The notes: a model not told the origin generated them from the sequence alone. Numbered from the stretch's first letter, positions 47,568 to 61,979 are shown. The stretch: 64,000 bases of DNA from Theocolax elegans (GCA_026168455.1 CM047426.1:307501-371500); one strand, 5' to 3'. Numbers and translations: made by a program.

Positions 47568-48234
47568 GAGAGAGAGGTCGATGGTAGTCGGTGATCGATC
47601 AGAATCTATCGCGCTCACGATAGGTAACACGGGGACGCGCGTTACGATTTCCTCGATCCCAGTTGAGCCGTGCGCTAAGCCAAACTCGACTCGACTCTAC
47701 TCGATTCGAGAGCTCCGATACTTCCTCCCTAAACCGTGAAAAAGTTCAGGGCTGGACGATTCTCCGTCGAGTCGCACCGTCCTGGAGGCTGTCGGGCCAA
47801 ATCGTTCGAGATAAATTTCAGGGGAGGAGTCGCGAATCGCTCGCCAAGAAAAATAGATCTTTTTTTACCCAATGAAATTTCGTCCGTAGACCTCGATCGT
47901 TTTTCAACCTACCTGGATAAATCTCGGTCCCCAGAGATTGATTTTTTTCTACCGAAATCGTGGTGGCTAATGGTGGCCTTACATACTTTGGTGTAGTGTG
48001 TATTAAAAAAAAGTATATTGAAATTATGAGTGATCGAGACAAGTAATTACCGAGGAGAGCGAATAAAGAGTGGAAATCGAAATCGAGGGTTCCCGTCATC
48101 GTGTTCCCATTACCGGGCGATCCGAATCATCGATTTGCGCGGATGGCGCGAGAATCAACTCCGGGGAGCTGATTTATTTAGTCGCGGCGGCGGACGAGCC
48201 CCTGGTACCTTGCCAAGACTCGTTCCCCCAAGGT

Positions 48235-48275
48235 CCTCCGCCTCCTCCGCCTCCTCCGCCTCCTCCGTCTCCTCC
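48235..48275. repeat. (CCTCCTCCG)n minisatellite
   Basis: About 4.5 copies of a 9-bp unit. It gives a poly-Pro or poly-Arg/Ser frame by repetition. Confidence 0.9.
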
Positions 48276-49789
48276 ACCCACGAGTTTGGGAAACGAGGAG
48301 GTTCTTTCCATTTTCATCTTTCGGTGCGGCGGCTTGAAGCCGTGCAGCTGGAGGCTCGGTGCTGGATGAGGCTCGAGCCCCCGCGCAGCGCGCTTGCATG
48401 GGAGGAAATTGAACCGGCTTCCGGCGCCGACGACGAAGAAAAATTGTTTTGATCGTTCTCCGGTCGTTTCGTCTTGAATCGCTTTTTATTATCGAGCCCG
48501 GGCAAACTACCCGAATCTTCTTATTCCGGGCTCTTCTTCTTCTGGTTCGTTCGGTGGGTACTATTATTCTTTTTCCTTATTATCGCCTCTCGGAATATCA
48601 TTATTAAGCCCCAGCCCCGGGGCCGGGACGCGCGTACTATTACCACCGACTCCACCCCGTGCCACTTCTTGTGCTTTGCACTCCGATTTACCCAACCGTG
48701 TATATATTGCAGTTGAATCAGTCTCTCGAGCACTGTACGAGGGAAGGCGGCGACCGTCTTTGGTGCGAGGTGCGAGGTGTGAGCCAACCAAACAACTCTC
48801 GTTGTTCTCCTTCCGCGTGTGAACTACGTTAAGTGGTCGGATCGATTGCGCGTTTAACCACTGCAAAGTAATACGTACAGGGGAGAGGGGTTAATTATTT
48901 GTCTTTCCGTTTTCTCGGGGAGAAAAAAAGGTAAGGTGTACTCGAGGACACGCAGCGCGACCGTTTTTCAACACAATTATGCATTTAACTCGGCATTTAA
49001 TTATCCGCAACGCGCGGGGCCTAATCGTTACCGCGCTGCGGCCACAGGAAAAAATGGAGACCTACATTTCTCGCATTTGATTCGCGTGCGAGGTCTCACT
49101 GGTGCGAGTATAGGATTAACTTAACAATTACTCCGCGACGCCGGTCATTCTAATTGTACGTAACGGAGCGTTCACGTACGCGGATTTACATATATGTATA
49201 TATCCTCGCGGTTTTTACGTATATAACACCGCATTTCTCGAAATATTATTAGATCGATTATGTCGAATACCCAACGATCGATCACTCTTAGTTTCATCGG
49301 AGGAGAATTGACCTGACGATTGACCTGACTCTTATTGTTTTCTCGAATAAACGAATAAAATATTGTTTAGTAGCTGATGTACTTATGTCGCGTGCGTACA
49401 AAATTACAGGTCGTAATAAATAGAATGAAAATTTCCATAAACGTTCGTTTCACAAGTAGAGTAATCGCGTATATAGATATACCTATACACCGAATAGACT
49501 ATAGGTGTAGTATATAGATATATCGGTCGACGCGTGCGCACGACGGTATTTAAGAAGAGCCGTTGAATATAAATTCCCTTATTCGCGCCCGTGGAAGCAG
49601 CTACGGTAAAAAATATGAGTTCTCCCAGTATTGCGGGTTACGAGGAGAAGTTCCAAGTAAAACGGATAATAACCAAGAGGGATCTCATTTGCTTAGCACC
49701 GAGTAAGGTTAATTGGAAGTTAAAACTTTTTATTATTCCACCTGATTGAATCTTTTTATTGCTCCATTCGAATCTTCTGCTGCTTCTTT

Positions 49790-49830
49790 TTCTCCTTCTC
49801 CTTCTCCTTCTCCTTCTCCTTCTTCCTCTT
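49790..49830. repeat. (CTTCTC)n hexamer repeat
   Basis: Pyrimidine tract of about six hexamers. Confidence 0.9.
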
Positions 49831-50371
49831 ACTCACTCGACGTACTCTACACTTTTTCTTCATCGGACATCATTATATAAAACTGCAATTATTACCGTTT
49901 TAATCAGAAACAGCCCCTGGGATTTTAAAGTGCCGCTGCACTCATTTAGTATTATAAATATCGACTCTCGGATTAATTATATTTAAAATAATTAATAATT
50001 TATACTGTTTAAAATGGTTGTTAGCAAAAGACTTGACAAATTTTGGACAACTCAAACACGTCAAAGCGATTAGAGGAGTGATAATCGAGCGAGAAAAATC
50101 GCATATGCGCAAATGTACGAAGAAAAAGAAACGAGGTGATTGGTAATGGTAGTTTATAATAAACGTCCGTTTAGAGCTAAAAATGTAATAAAATAAAAGG
50201 TCGATTAGACGGGACGGGTAGGGGCTGGCCGAGGCGGTAATTGAACCGGCGCAGTCTCGATGTCGCCTTGTTAAATCATGGGTAGAGCAGAGCATACGCG
50301 GGCGAGAGAAGATGCCCGAGAGTCGAAGCGTAAATCATAAATTGCGCATAATTAAAACGCCCTGGAGAAAG

Positions 50372-50400
50372 GAGAGGAGGAGGAGGAGGAGGAGGAGGAG
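50372..50400. repeat. (GAG)n microsatellite
   Basis: About nine GAG units. Confidence 0.9.
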
Positions 50401-52799
50401 CGAGTGGACGCGGACGTACACGCGGAGCGAAAAAGTATTTCCGAGTTAGGAAAACATGATTTCCAGGGAGGAGCCTCTAGGGTCTACTTTGCCTCCGATT
50501 TCGAGTGTTAGCGGCTCATTTTGAAGATAAATGGGGCATCCGGCGAAAGTGCCGTCCGTCCTCCGAGCGCAAACAACCCTCCGTTCGTGCGGTTACCAGC
50601 ATCTCGGCTCCGACCACGAATTCGTCAACCTCGTTTGATCCGTCGGACCCACGAGGCTCCTTTCCCTTTCCTTTTTTTAACGAACCGACAAACTCGATCG
50701 CGACAAAGCGACAAAGCCATCGGTTGAGAAAGATCTCGGGGCTGCAACTCGTAGTTCAGGTAATGAAATCATGAAGATCGAGTGATGAATCTCTCAACGT
50801 GTCACCGCGATCGTTAGTTTTTCATTACCGAAACAGCTTGACGATCGATCATTATCTCAACTCGGAGTAGTGACGAAATGATGTAATAAAATTATCTCGG
50901 ATCTCGTAGAAAGAGGAAAAGGGTGAGACGTCCGGGAGCAGGTGCTGGGTCATCTCCTCCGGTCCTCGTCACCCGGGGGTAATCGTTCGAATTGGGCCTG
51001 GTATTCGCGCGTAGGGAATCAGGGCAACCCCTCGAAACGGTTACGCCTGTACGTGTCCAAAAAGCTTTTAACCGCGATTGTGAACGTCGCGCGTCTCTAC
51101 GCTTTTCAACGCGAAAATGGAAATTGCGGTTTCGAGCGCTCGCGAAAATCAGAGAATTCGTATTATGAGTTTCCCGGAATGCGCTTTACTCGCTCTACGC
51201 TACGCTGGGTGAGCGGGGGATTTTCACCCTCATCCCTATAGTTCCGACGATCCCAAAAGAATTTCAATTTTCTCGTAAACCTTTGTATCGCCCGTTATTA
51301 ATACCAGCGCGACTAGCTGCTTAATTTACAGCCCCTCCTACGCACACTCGCACACAGGATGGTGCGTCGTCTATCCTCGAATATCTCCTTTTGTCATTTG
51401 CCGCGTTGCCTTTTTACCGAGAGAGTAAATCATCGGTGAACCGCGCGCGCTATCTCCTTCTGCCCGATTTATTCGATTCGTGTATCTTTGTTGCGTTAAT
51501 TCCTACCTATACGTTACCTTTCTACAAAATTAATCCCTGTCGACGCGTTCTCAATATTTTATTCATCGTTTTATTCTCACAAATTAAACGTAAATGTGTA
51601 CCCTTCGGATTAAGTACATGAACCTTCGGGGGAAACAAAGTAAGATGAAAGCTAACTTATAAACTAAAAATAAAAAGTATACACTGAAATGAAGCAATTG
51701 AAGATATTAGATCATGGTTAAATATAAACCATTATAGAGAATGGACTAAATAATTCTGGTGGTTAGTAGGGTCTGCATCTAAAATATGATTTTTTTAATT
51801 CAATCCGCGATTAAATAAATTAATGATTCAAGTAATACATTACTGATATTGGTACTATTATTATTTATTGATTTCTTGATTAAACGAATGACGTAAAACA
51901 GTTTACCGGGAAAAAAGCTTCATGAATAAAAAAAAATAAAAAAAAAAAAAGCTTCATACAAACGAATCAAAAAAATTATTTATCCTTATACACTAAAAGA
52001 AAAAATACATTAATTAAAAATATAACAATAACTTTGAAACTGAAATATACCTTGAAATATATTTTTGATCCTCAGAAGTAGTTAAAAAAGCTTAGCAAGA
52101 TAATCTTAAAATATAGGTATATTATTTAAGACTAGTTACACTATAGTATAAATAAACACCAAATATTATAAACTTTATTTATTATACGCTCGTAAATAAA
52201 TTGAAATAATCACGTTTACAGTAAATATTAACAACATTCATAAATTATTTAACCAATAATATATTATATCAATAATTAATAAACATATATGCAAACTATG
52301 ATCTTTAAAAAATCATTAAATATAGCCATTTTGATACTCATTGATTTTTATTTACGTACGACGAGTTTAACGATAACATTAAAAATTGTGAAAAATCAAT
52401 GTTTAAAAGTCATACCTATATCTCCTTTATCGAAAGAACATAAAATTTACATCGGTTGTCGAAGAGAAGGAGTCCTCGTATAAGATCGATACACTCGTTT
52501 TCTAAAAATCAGGTTTTTGGACAATCAGAATCTCTAACGAGAAGATTATTTGTAGAATTCGAGAGTAGAAAAAGATTTTGTTGAAAGGAAAACGCAGTTT
52601 AATACAAAGTAGAATATAATAATATTTTAAACGACAGCATATACATTGGTGAAGTATGTTAATAGATCGACCGATATCTACGCGTATTTTAAACAATAAC
52701 TGATGTTTTTGCGTAAATGTTTTAATTTGGGGCACGAATCGAACATCGAAAAGGATAGCACGTTTGATTGCACGTTTAATAAAACTAAAGATCGGGGGA

Positions 52800-52843
52800 T
52801 GGGGGAAGAATGGGGAAGAATGGGGAAGAATGGGGAAAAATGG
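52800..52843. repeat. (TGGGGAAGAA)4 minisatellite
   Basis: Four 10-bp units, purine-rich, the last with a change. Confidence 0.92.
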
Positions 52844-55800
52844 AAGCGGAGAAGGGAAAGGTATAATAAAGGGAGGGTAAGCCGAGAGAAGCGGAAATCT
52901 GGAAGCGGCGATATCTCATCGAAAGTTCCAACTCGGGCTTTTCCTCCAGGTGGTCCGGGGCCGCACAATCGTATTTGTAAAGGGTGCAGACGGGTCGACG
53001 GGGCGGCCGTAGTGGCGTTTTATGCAAAATCGGTGCGCCGTCTGTTCGGAAGTGCAAGGCGCTCCCCGAAATCGCCTCGATTGCCTGTACAAAGTGTGTA
53101 CGCGCACCTTTTCCGAGTGTGTTGCGACTTGCGGCCTCGCACCCGAGAACATGCCCATAGCGTACTTATGGGCTAGTCTCGAACGAACGTCGGCTTCGAC
53201 GGCCCCAATAACGTCGATCGAGCGCTTTCGGCCCTCGGCCCGCGCCTCTCGCGAGAAGAATCTACTCGATCCCCATACCCCGCGGGTAGACGGTCCACCG
53301 AGAGAGGGGACTGAATGAGCCAACTTGTAAGCTGGAATCCATTACCCGGCGTATAGAGGATGGCATATTAACCCTCGAATCGAGGAGTAACGAGTCCCGA
53401 TGACACGCGACGATCAACGATCGCATTTCGTTACTCCTGCCTCCAGCCTTGCCTCATCCTCGGTAATTTCTCGCTCGGTATAAATATATGCATGGATCAG
53501 GAAATAGGTAGACAACGAGCTATAATTCTTCATCTCTCCTCTGTTTCGTTTAATGCGCGTTTGCAGTGTTTTCAGACAAGAATATTCGATCGATAACTCA
53601 ATTATTATTTCACATTTATATTTTAATCAACTGTATCGCGTATTAACTCTGCGCATCTGCTCGGACACGGTATTTGTATAGACATAGATTCGAATAATCA
53701 AATTATCTATAACAAAAATGTTGGCCAAAGATGAAAAGTTTGATCAGTGATGAATAGTCTAAAGGACAATGTATACGAGGAATCGTATACACGTATTTTT
53801 TGTGTGCTCGTTTTCGATGGCCGAGAAGAATATTTCGCTTCGAAACTCATTCCTAAGCGCGTATTTCGTCGATGCTGTCGATCGCTCCCTGAATCATTTC
53901 CCAAACTCTGGTGTATAAAAAATTATAATGGGAAAGGTACGAGTGCGAGTACTCCTCGGACCTCGAAAACATTGAAATCCATAAAATTGGAGATTGAACG
54001 GAGAATCCAGGTTTATTACGTTATTTGCTGGAGGACGATATCGTAGATATGTATAATGAAAAAGAACAAAAGTTGCGGGTTATTAATGGAGGATCGTTGA
54101 AAGCATCGAATCCGTATGTATAACTGTTGATACATATATACATCTATAAGTTTACGTATAAAAATATATAAATAAGCTTACGATGGTTCGTAGATCCTGC
54201 ACGTTTGTATTTACCGACGAGTGCTCGTATATATTCGCATTAGGTATTCCGAGAGTATTTTTTCGTAGTCCGTTCGTATATGTATGTATACGATGTATAC
54301 ATGTATACATACGTACAAAATAATTCATGGTATCTTGGAAATGAAAAAGAAATAAATAAGTCAATCGACACGCGGATCGTATACGTCAAAGTTGGATAGG
54401 AAAGCTAGGTTTATATTAGTTTATTCTGTATTATTAGGTATTAACGTTGAATAATGGGTGGGTGATAAACGAGCTGTAACACGAAAGGTACGAAAGAGAA
54501 AAGAGGTAAGAACTAAAAGCGATCCCATAAAAATGATAAACGGGAAAAATGAATCAAACAATATACACTTGAGGATATTCAGAGACAGGGGAGAAGACGC
54601 GTGAGCCAGAACGATAAGAACTTCGAGAGTAGAACTAGAGCGGCGAGTCAGCCGGTGAGGGGTAGAGGGGGGGAGAGAAACAATAAAAATGAATAAATGA
54701 AAAACGGTAGTTCGTCGGCGAGTAGGGAAGTGCCGTAAGAATGTATAATGTATGTACGCGGGGCTGATGGTACTACAACGGGACTACACGCGGGAGATGC
54801 GCGCCCGGGGTTAAGCGGCGCCCCTTCGATCTGCCGAATGAAAAAAATGTACACTGCAGCTAACACGAAAGAATACATATAGTGTAATAGGGATCGTACG
54901 AAGGCGACGAAAATACTCGACTCGTATCGGAATACGCGCGATCGGTCCGATCGATCCATTTTTTACGACGACCCAAGCACGAGCTAGCTACTGAGAGACA
55001 TATATTATCAGGTAATAATGGTTAATCAATTAGCTCGACGGTGGGTTCGCGTTCGAGAACACGCGCGTTGTTGCGGTTCCAGTTGATTTTGATAAATCGT
55101 AACGCGACTCCTCCTCCTGGATATAAAGTACCGCATAAATTAGCATGATATGGACGGTGAAACTTTCGATGTGCCTAAGATATTGCGCGCCCAAATGTAA
55201 ATTCTCTGGATGTTTTACCTCGAGGATTTTCGTCGCGGGAAACTCGAGCGTCGCCCAATGAAATACGATATCGTTGTGCCTTACGGTTACATCGTTCGAT
55301 TGACAATAAAATCCACCCGTGCTTACGCAAACCGGGAAACCTCAACGTTATAAAGTCGGGATACACTCGCCGCGTACACGTACCGTACGTTGACTTAAAG
55401 GTAAAGCTTACGCGCGCGAGGATCTCGGATCGAAGAATCGGATCTATTCGATACACCGAACCACGGTGAGGACGGCAACCAGGGTATACGAGTAACTCGT
55501 AACTTCGCGTACGACGGTTTATTTGTCACGATCGAGGGTTGGTTATGCGCGAACTTCGGTCTCGGATCTCGGTGTTTGCTCGTAGTCACCCGTAGTCACC
55601 ACGGTGATACTCGAAATTTAAATTAATTTGCCGCTCTAAAATCGTGAGAAAACGCAGTTGGTCCAACTGGATCGATCTGGATTGACTTTTACGGAAGACG
55701 CGGGAGTCAGTCGATAGCCCGCGCGCGCACAATCAACTCACGATTTATTTTACGACATGGGTTTACGAGCGGTTTTCCGATTAATATTATTAATATAATC

Positions 55801-57435
55801 GCGTAGAAGCAGGAAAACATAGTCATCTCGGGTTTTCAATAACGAATAAATGGATAAACTTATGAAAGTAACGATGAAATAAATATTCGGGGAATATTTG
55901 TTACTCTTAGTATCCAGTCTACGGCAGCTGTATTTGTGGACGCAAGAAGCATAATCACCCGGTGGGGCCGTCAATTACAATCGATGCGATGCTACTTGAG
56001 ATACGAGCTGAGAACATTCGGTACTCGAGAAATAATACATACGTAATAACCCATATACAAAATTCTATTTTAAAATTCGAGAGAATTTACTCTGAATAAT
56101 TGCATGTCGAATGATATTTATCCAGAAAAACAATTGACCGAAAATAAAATATTTTAATACCGCCGTGATTCTATATTTCTGGTTAATTGGAAGTTGTACG
56201 GTTGTACCGTTTATATTCTATTTCTCGATACCCGGATACGGGGGTGTTGGTGCGTCCGGTCGTTTCGTTGAAAGTCGCGGAAAGTCAAACGTTAAAAGTT
56301 AAATGTCCAAGCGGCTGGGAAATACTGTTTACGAGTTTAAAACAGTAGAAACGCACGGTTGTACAAATAAAACGAGTATAGGACAGGGGGCGAGCGTCAC
56401 AAGATGTTAGTAGCCACTGGTGCGCCACTGCCGCGCGGGCAAAGCTATTTTATCGCGAAAAAATTTTTTACACGATATAAAATAAAAAAATCCGTATCGC
56501 TTCCGAAGCGTATGTACGACATTAAACAAAAAAAGTCAACGAACCCGAGAATATCCGATCGAAAAAAAAGGAGCAAACAATCGCGCGTAACGTAAATCGT
56601 GTAAAATTCGTGTAAACGAGCGTAGCGAAAAAAAGAGGATATAAAACGAGGGTGAAGCGAGCGTATGCACCACACGCGGAGAATCGCAGGGGATTAGGAA
56701 CGAAAGTGAGGGAATATCGAATATAATTCCCGCTTACGGAGGGAGGAGGGAGGAGGGCGCGAAAGTGATTATCTTGTACCGGTCTGTGAATTCGGAGGCC
56801 GACTCGAGCGTGGAAAATGTAGCGGCGGCGGTCCACCAGAATTTCGCACGCAGAATTTCGCGTCGGTGCTGATGAGAATGGCGTGAAAAAGAGGTAATTT
56901 CGCAGAATCGGCCAATCGAATCCAATTTCACTCCGCGGCTGATTCCCTAATCGCCGAATCGTTGCGGTTGCTCTTTCTCTCTCTACCTCTCGCTCCTTCC
57001 CTCGGTGACTCCCTCACTTTGCGACACGTTCCGATCGACTCGACATTTCGCAGCGCAACTGATTTAATTGGTTAATTTTACAGAGAAATAATAGCCGCTC
57101 GACGCATCGCCGATCACGCACCTCTTTTTCACGATTATTCCCCCTCCCACTTTACCCTCAACCCGCCGCGCGCACTCGTCCGCAACGCATTTTTGGTATC
57201 GCCTCGCTCGAGCGTTACCACCACCAGCCACGTTTTATCTCTTCCCGACCTCTACCTCGTAACGCATTCTTTCCGATATAATTATTCGGCTCGAATTACG
57301 ATTGCGCGACAATGACGCTTTAAAAACGTTAACGGGCATGCGAAATCCGAGCTGCAGCTGCGAATTACTCGTCGACGCGTTTGCTTTTACCTTCTCTCTC
57401 GCGATCTCGCTACGCACACTCCCTACACCCTCTAC

Positions 57436-57488
57436 ACGCGCACACACACACACACGCACACACATACGCACACACACGCGCGCACATA
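57436..57488. repeat. (CA)n microsatellite with CG interruptions
   Basis: CA alternation broken by CGCA units. Confidence 0.9.
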
Positions 57489-58784
57489 CATATATATAGA
57501 CACGGTTTTCGCGGCAGTCAATTATGTAACGTCGACGGGATTAATTCGATCGAGCTTCGATTAGCGTAGAAGGTGCGAATAAACAAACTGCTTTAATGCG
57601 GAATGTATATCAATTGTTAGGGGAAACGCGTTTGAAAAGAGAGATTTTTGAATACACTCGCGTCCGCGAATTTGTTTGACTTTCCGTAGGCTATTTCCAC
57701 GATATCAAACAATTAATTTTACCAAATGTTCGTTTTCGGTATCTCGAAAGAGTCGTCGGTACTCGGCCCACAAGAGCACTAAACGAAATGAGTGACTTAC
57801 CCTCGATCACATTTTCCTTTGCACACCTCGCGGTTTTAATGCGCTTGCTCGGTATTTCTCTGTTCATTATACTTTTTTCACGAAAATCCCGAGGAATTTT
57901 TATGATTCGATAAGTTTGCCCTTTCAAAGAGCTATATTTTCGTCAAATCCATCTGTCAAGAATTTATATTTATTATAGATATATTAAAAAAAGAACGGCA
58001 TTTGCCGTGGCTTAATTGTCGTCAACAGGAGATTTTGAAGATAAAATCGAATGTAATATACGTAATAACGTACATTTGGGCGAACGAGCTCATTCCGGCG
58101 GAGAAACGATGGTACATTAAAAATGCATATATTTTAAAAATAAATTGGACGCGTCGGCGCGGCATACTAATTTTTACGGTATATAACGGAAGCGCTGATT
58201 CGTTTCGTCCGAATTTTTTGCCGGTCTAACCAAATCGCCCGAATCGTGTGTCCAGCGAGTGAATTTTCTCGTTGTACGTTTTGTCGGAGGGTTTTCCAGA
58301 TTGTTTCCTCTTTTTCGACGACGAGAGATTTACATTGAAAGAAAACTAAACGACGAATTATCGCATGTGGTCGAGTGGTCGAGGTGCTTATGGGGACCGG
58401 GAAAGGGCGACATTTTCGCGAGAAGAATTCGGAATAATTCGCCGATCGACAGGAAAATCTGTGGGTGCAGTTTGGTCCGCGGGTCCGAGAAAAACGAAAA
58501 ACGAAAAACGCGGTAACGGACGAGCGGAATAAAAGAAAGTACTGCCGGGAATGGTGGAGAGTAGCGAGGCGAGATAGGGTCCGGAAAGCACGAAATATTC
58601 GAAAATGGATCGATTCGCGGGGCTGATGGTGACAATGATTCGCACCGCGTGAAAATGACGTTATTCCGATCCTTATCGCGGCAGCTCGGCCCCGGTGATT
58701 TATGGGCCGGTGCTGTGAAAGAGTTAATGGAGGCAAAATAGCGCTCACCCGCGCCCCGCGGCACCGTGAATCCTTCGGGCGGCC

Positions 58785-58785
58785 C

Positions 58786-58817
<32 letters not shown>

Positions 58818-58822
58818 CCGCC
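58785..58822. repeat. (CCG)n microsatellite
   Basis: About 12 CCG/CCA units. Confidence 0.92.
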
Positions 58823-59358
58823 GTATCGACGAGTATTATTGATGATACCTGACGCATCGAAGCGCCATATCTCGTAAGCTTTAAATTTATTGGAAGGAAA
58901 TCGGTGGCCGGCTGCGTTTATCTACCTCCCCGATCCCCGATCCTATCCAATATGACATTTTTAATAAGTTTTTCCTTTCACTCCTCTATCCCCCTTTTTA
59001 TTTCTATTTGAGCGGCACCGAGCATAATGGAGATAACACGCGGCGCCCCTACAAATGCGATCGCTTACCGATTTTACTAGCTCGACCGAGGTTTCCGAAA
59101 TATTGTGTTTCGAGTTATCGAAATTCGACCGGAAAAAAGTAAGACGCGGATTAGTGCTGCGCCAAGGGGTTCCGATGGGAAGGTCGACGGAAATGTTAAT
59201 AATGAACGGACGTACCCGATGAAATTACGCGTAATGGGGAAATTAGCCATGGAGCCACGTTGGTACATAGAGGTGCAATCGTAAAAAAGTCGAGCGTCTG
59301 AAAAGGTCGAGCAGAGCACTCATTGCGTCTGCGGTTGAACTGTTAAACCCGGTGGCCC

Positions 59359-59398
59359 GTAGCCCCGTAGCCCCGTAGCCCCGTAGCCCCGTAGCCCC
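59359..59398. repeat. (GTAGCCCC)5 minisatellite
   Basis: Five exact 8-bp units. Confidence 0.95.
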
Positions 59399-60047
59399 GG
59401 TACCTATTACGAACGTATACTGCACGTATTTTTTGTCAAGAGTTCAACTGCACGAGATGCTCGGAAGTGGGTTTACCGTAAAACTCTCGACTCGCGTTTA
59501 CCAGGTGAAAAATTCATCGAAAGTACACGCGTAATACAAGTTAACCCGCAGGGCGCAGGTACTCCGAGGTAATTTATGTTTGTCTAGTATAATCGTACGG
59601 GGGTTTTCGAAATTACGATAAATTTAGTCGATACGCGTAGAAAAAGCCGACTAGTCGTAATCTCGGGCGAAGGGGTCGCGCTCCGCGGTTTAGGGGGACG
59701 TAGCTGGCGCGCGTTATCTCGCCCGGCGCGTGCGTCGTTCATAAATCGCTTTCGTTGCGCCGCGTCTTCGAAATGCATAATGAACTTTTGGTACACGAGG
59801 TGTTTGCATAAATGAAAAAGAAAACGATACACTGCACGCGGACACGAATTGCGGAACTGCGGAACATTGTTTTCTCAAGGAGGAGCTGGGACCTGGGAAC
59901 TGGGAGCTGGGAGGGAGAAAAGGAACAGCAAGATTGTCCCATACTTTTTGCCGAGACGAGCATTCTAACGTAATGTGTATACTCGCTGTATACAGCAATT
60001 TAAATTTAACATCTCGCGCCAGCAGGTGTACTCGGCGTATTCCTCGA

Positions 60048-60050
<3 letters not shown>

Positions 60051-60096
<46 letters not shown>
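60051..60096. repeat. (CT)n microsatellite
   Basis: About 22 CT units. Confidence 0.93.
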
Positions 60097-60098
<2 letters not shown>

Positions 60099-60168
60099 AC
60101 TTGGCTTGGGTTGGATTAAATGCAGGGTTCTTCTAATTGAAGCTGGGCTGTACGCGCGCCCATCCTCG

Positions 60169-60212
60169 ATCCACCTTCCATCCACCTTCCATCCACCTTC
60201 CATCCACCTTCC
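60169..60212. repeat. (ATCCACCTTCC)4 minisatellite
   Basis: Four exact 11-bp units. Confidence 0.95.
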
Positions 60213-61381
60213 AGCATATCCTACTGATATTAAAATATGGAGTTAGATATATCGTTAAATATATTACCACGTGGAAACGGACGAGCTAGGAATTATTTGA
60301 CAGGCACTTGTATACACCGAGAAATATGAAAATGGAGTGCCGTAAGTGGTTTGCCGTGTCACCCTTTTATAAAGTGCGTTTTGTTGTTTTATTTTATTAC
60401 CTATTAAAACGACATATTTGATAAATATACCGTCTCTTCCTCCTCCAAACTAGTTTTTTTTTTTCGCTCGAATTTTCATATAGGTATATTTATATTTTAT
60501 CGGGGGTCCTATATATGTATATATATATATATATATACGAGTACGCATATACCTATACACACCGAAACTATAGTAGTGCCGTTAGTTCATCGTTACCCGC
60601 AATTTTACCCAGGTAACCACGTACGGCGGGGAGATATACATATGTACATCAGTTTGCTTTTATCGCTTAAAACTCTATCTATTTTTGTTGAAACCCCCGG
60701 CAGATGCGAAGTTAAAATAATTTTCCAAGTGGAAAATTTTAGCAAGTTATGCATTATTCAAACGTAGCGCGATCTCTCTATCGGAGAGAATAGTACGCGC
60801 GCGTAGAGAATAAGGGAGAGGTGTGTAAAAAGGAGCTGTAATATTATATATATTTAAGTATTGGATTGAATAGTATAGTTGTAGGTACATATAATATAAG
60901 TATATAGCTATATACCCGATGGATCGCGAAGTGATGAATTGCCGCGTTGAGTGGGAGACGCGCGTAGATCGATGCAGTACGATACGAGGTAATACGAGAT
61001 ATCGCGTCTCGAAAATCATACGCGGAGGAAAGTGTTAGAAAATGAAACAAATGTTTTGAAAGTGAACATTGAGTAACGCGGAATTTGATTGGAGTAAGGG
61101 ATTGGAGTAATATGAGGGTGAAAGGTGAGGTTGGGGAGCAATTCGTCAGGAGGCAAAGTTATAAAAATAAATGAGGGCGAGGAGCGAGTAAAATATTACG
61201 TCAGAGCTGGCAATAGAGGATATAAATTGAATCAGTTAGGATGATATATCCAAGTGTAATAAGGAACGAGAATAGAATTTCCGATGAAGTTGGTAATATT
61301 TAAAAAAGTTTCCGTGTCGTTTCCGCGAGTGAGTCGAAAGGGGAAAATAAGGTGTCGCGGTAGGTGGAGGGAAGCGGTGAG

Positions 61382-61413
61382 AAGCACCGAAGCACCGAAG
61401 CACCGAAGTACCG
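61382..61413. repeat. (AAGCACCG)4 minisatellite
   Basis: Four 8-bp units, the last with one change. It lies about 120 bp before an exon. Confidence 0.93.
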
Positions 61414-61530
61414 AACCGCCCAAGTAGGAGAGGCGTAATGTACCAAAAATGCATAGTAGTGAATTTCAATGAGGGAGAAAGGAGGAACGAAACTAGAAAC
61501 TACAGTGGGACACCGTTTTCTCTGTTTCAG

Positions 61531-61583
61531 CTGTTTCGTCACACGTACCTGGCCCAGTACAAGATCGTGAACCTCGAGACGCT
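61531..61583 (+). CDS. DPP4-family protein, fourth recognised coding exon
   Basis: A 53-bp exon between acceptor tttctctgtttcag (AG 61529-61530) and donor ACGCT|GTAAGT. It enters in phase 0 and leaves in phase 2. It encodes LFRHTYLAQYKIVNLET plus two bases. This matches the next propeller strand of the family ('..w(R/q)HSYtasYdiydl' in DPP4, 'IYQHSYTGYYVL' in DPP6) and follows directly from the preceding exon's FNYQR. The propeller blades after this, the DPP4-specific Glu pair and the Ser-Asp-His triad would be encoded beyond the window. Confidence 0.93.
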
Positions 61584-61683
61584 GTAAGTAAACGAGCCGT
61601 AAGCTTATCGCATTTACAGTTATAATCATATTTCAGACTTATTTCAGGCTAAAATTTAGATTTGCATTTTAATCCCGGGAGGA

Positions 61684-61720
61684 GGTGGACGGGTGGACGG
61701 GTGGACGGGTGGACGGGTGG
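61684..61720. repeat. (GGTGGACG)n minisatellite
   Basis: About 4.6 exact 8-bp units, 100 bp after a splice donor. Confidence 0.95.
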
Positions 61721-61969
61721 CGACGGCCCGTTGCGCAAATTACTGTACTAACGCAACCTGCAAGGCCGGGGGAGAGCCGCCCTCATCCACCGCCTCCAGC
61801 CTGCACCCTTTTCGTATTCCACCGAGGACCGGCAACTTTCTCATCCGTGGATTTATATATTGCGGGGCGCGCGGCCGCCTGACGTTGCTTTTAACTGACT
61901 CCTCGAAGAATGCGACGCCGCTTTGCTCTTTGTAAATCTCGACTTTACCCTGGCCCTCTTCTCTCTCGC

Positions 61970-61979
61970 TCTCCTCCTC

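Larger units (their letters stand above)
32018..61530 (+). other. Intron 3 of the DPP-like gene, hosting a nested kinase gene
   Basis: 29,513 bp, donor GTGAGT at 32018, acceptor ttttctctgtttcag ending at 61530, phase 0. It contains the complete EcKinase-like gene on the opposite strand (43453-44736) and many micro- and minisatellites. No other gene or intact transposon was recognised. Confidence 0.87.
44810..61530. other. Intron 3, stretch downstream (in window order) of the nested kinase
   Basis: No further gene recognised. It contains many GA/CT, CA, CCG and TA tracts and minisatellites listed separately, and an AT-rich dip at about 51640-52740. Open frames of up to about 190 codons, for example at 58167-58748 on the minus strand, have no recognisable domain and overlap equally long frames on the other strand. 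Confidence 0.65.

Noticed and set aside
50210..50280. tRNA B-box-like GGTTCAATTACC on the minus strand
   Set aside because: The T-stem does not pair and no A-box or anticodon arm is found at the right distance.
54282..54312. GTATGTATAC / GTATACATAC inverted repeat
   Set aside because: It is built from TA/CA-rich simple sequence. A short hairpin like this is common in such DNA and does not resemble a microRNA precursor.
9467..55012. CAG|GTA junction-like sites that might be recursive (ratchet) splice points in introns 1 and 3 (for example 9467, 42371, 55012)
   Set aside because: None combines a strong pyrimidine tract with CAG|GTAAGT, so they cannot be told from chance.
58167..58857. Overlapping minus-strand frames of 175-193 codons
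   Set aside because: Several long frames overlap in the same CpG-rich stretch with no family resemblance. Part comes from a CCG repeat.
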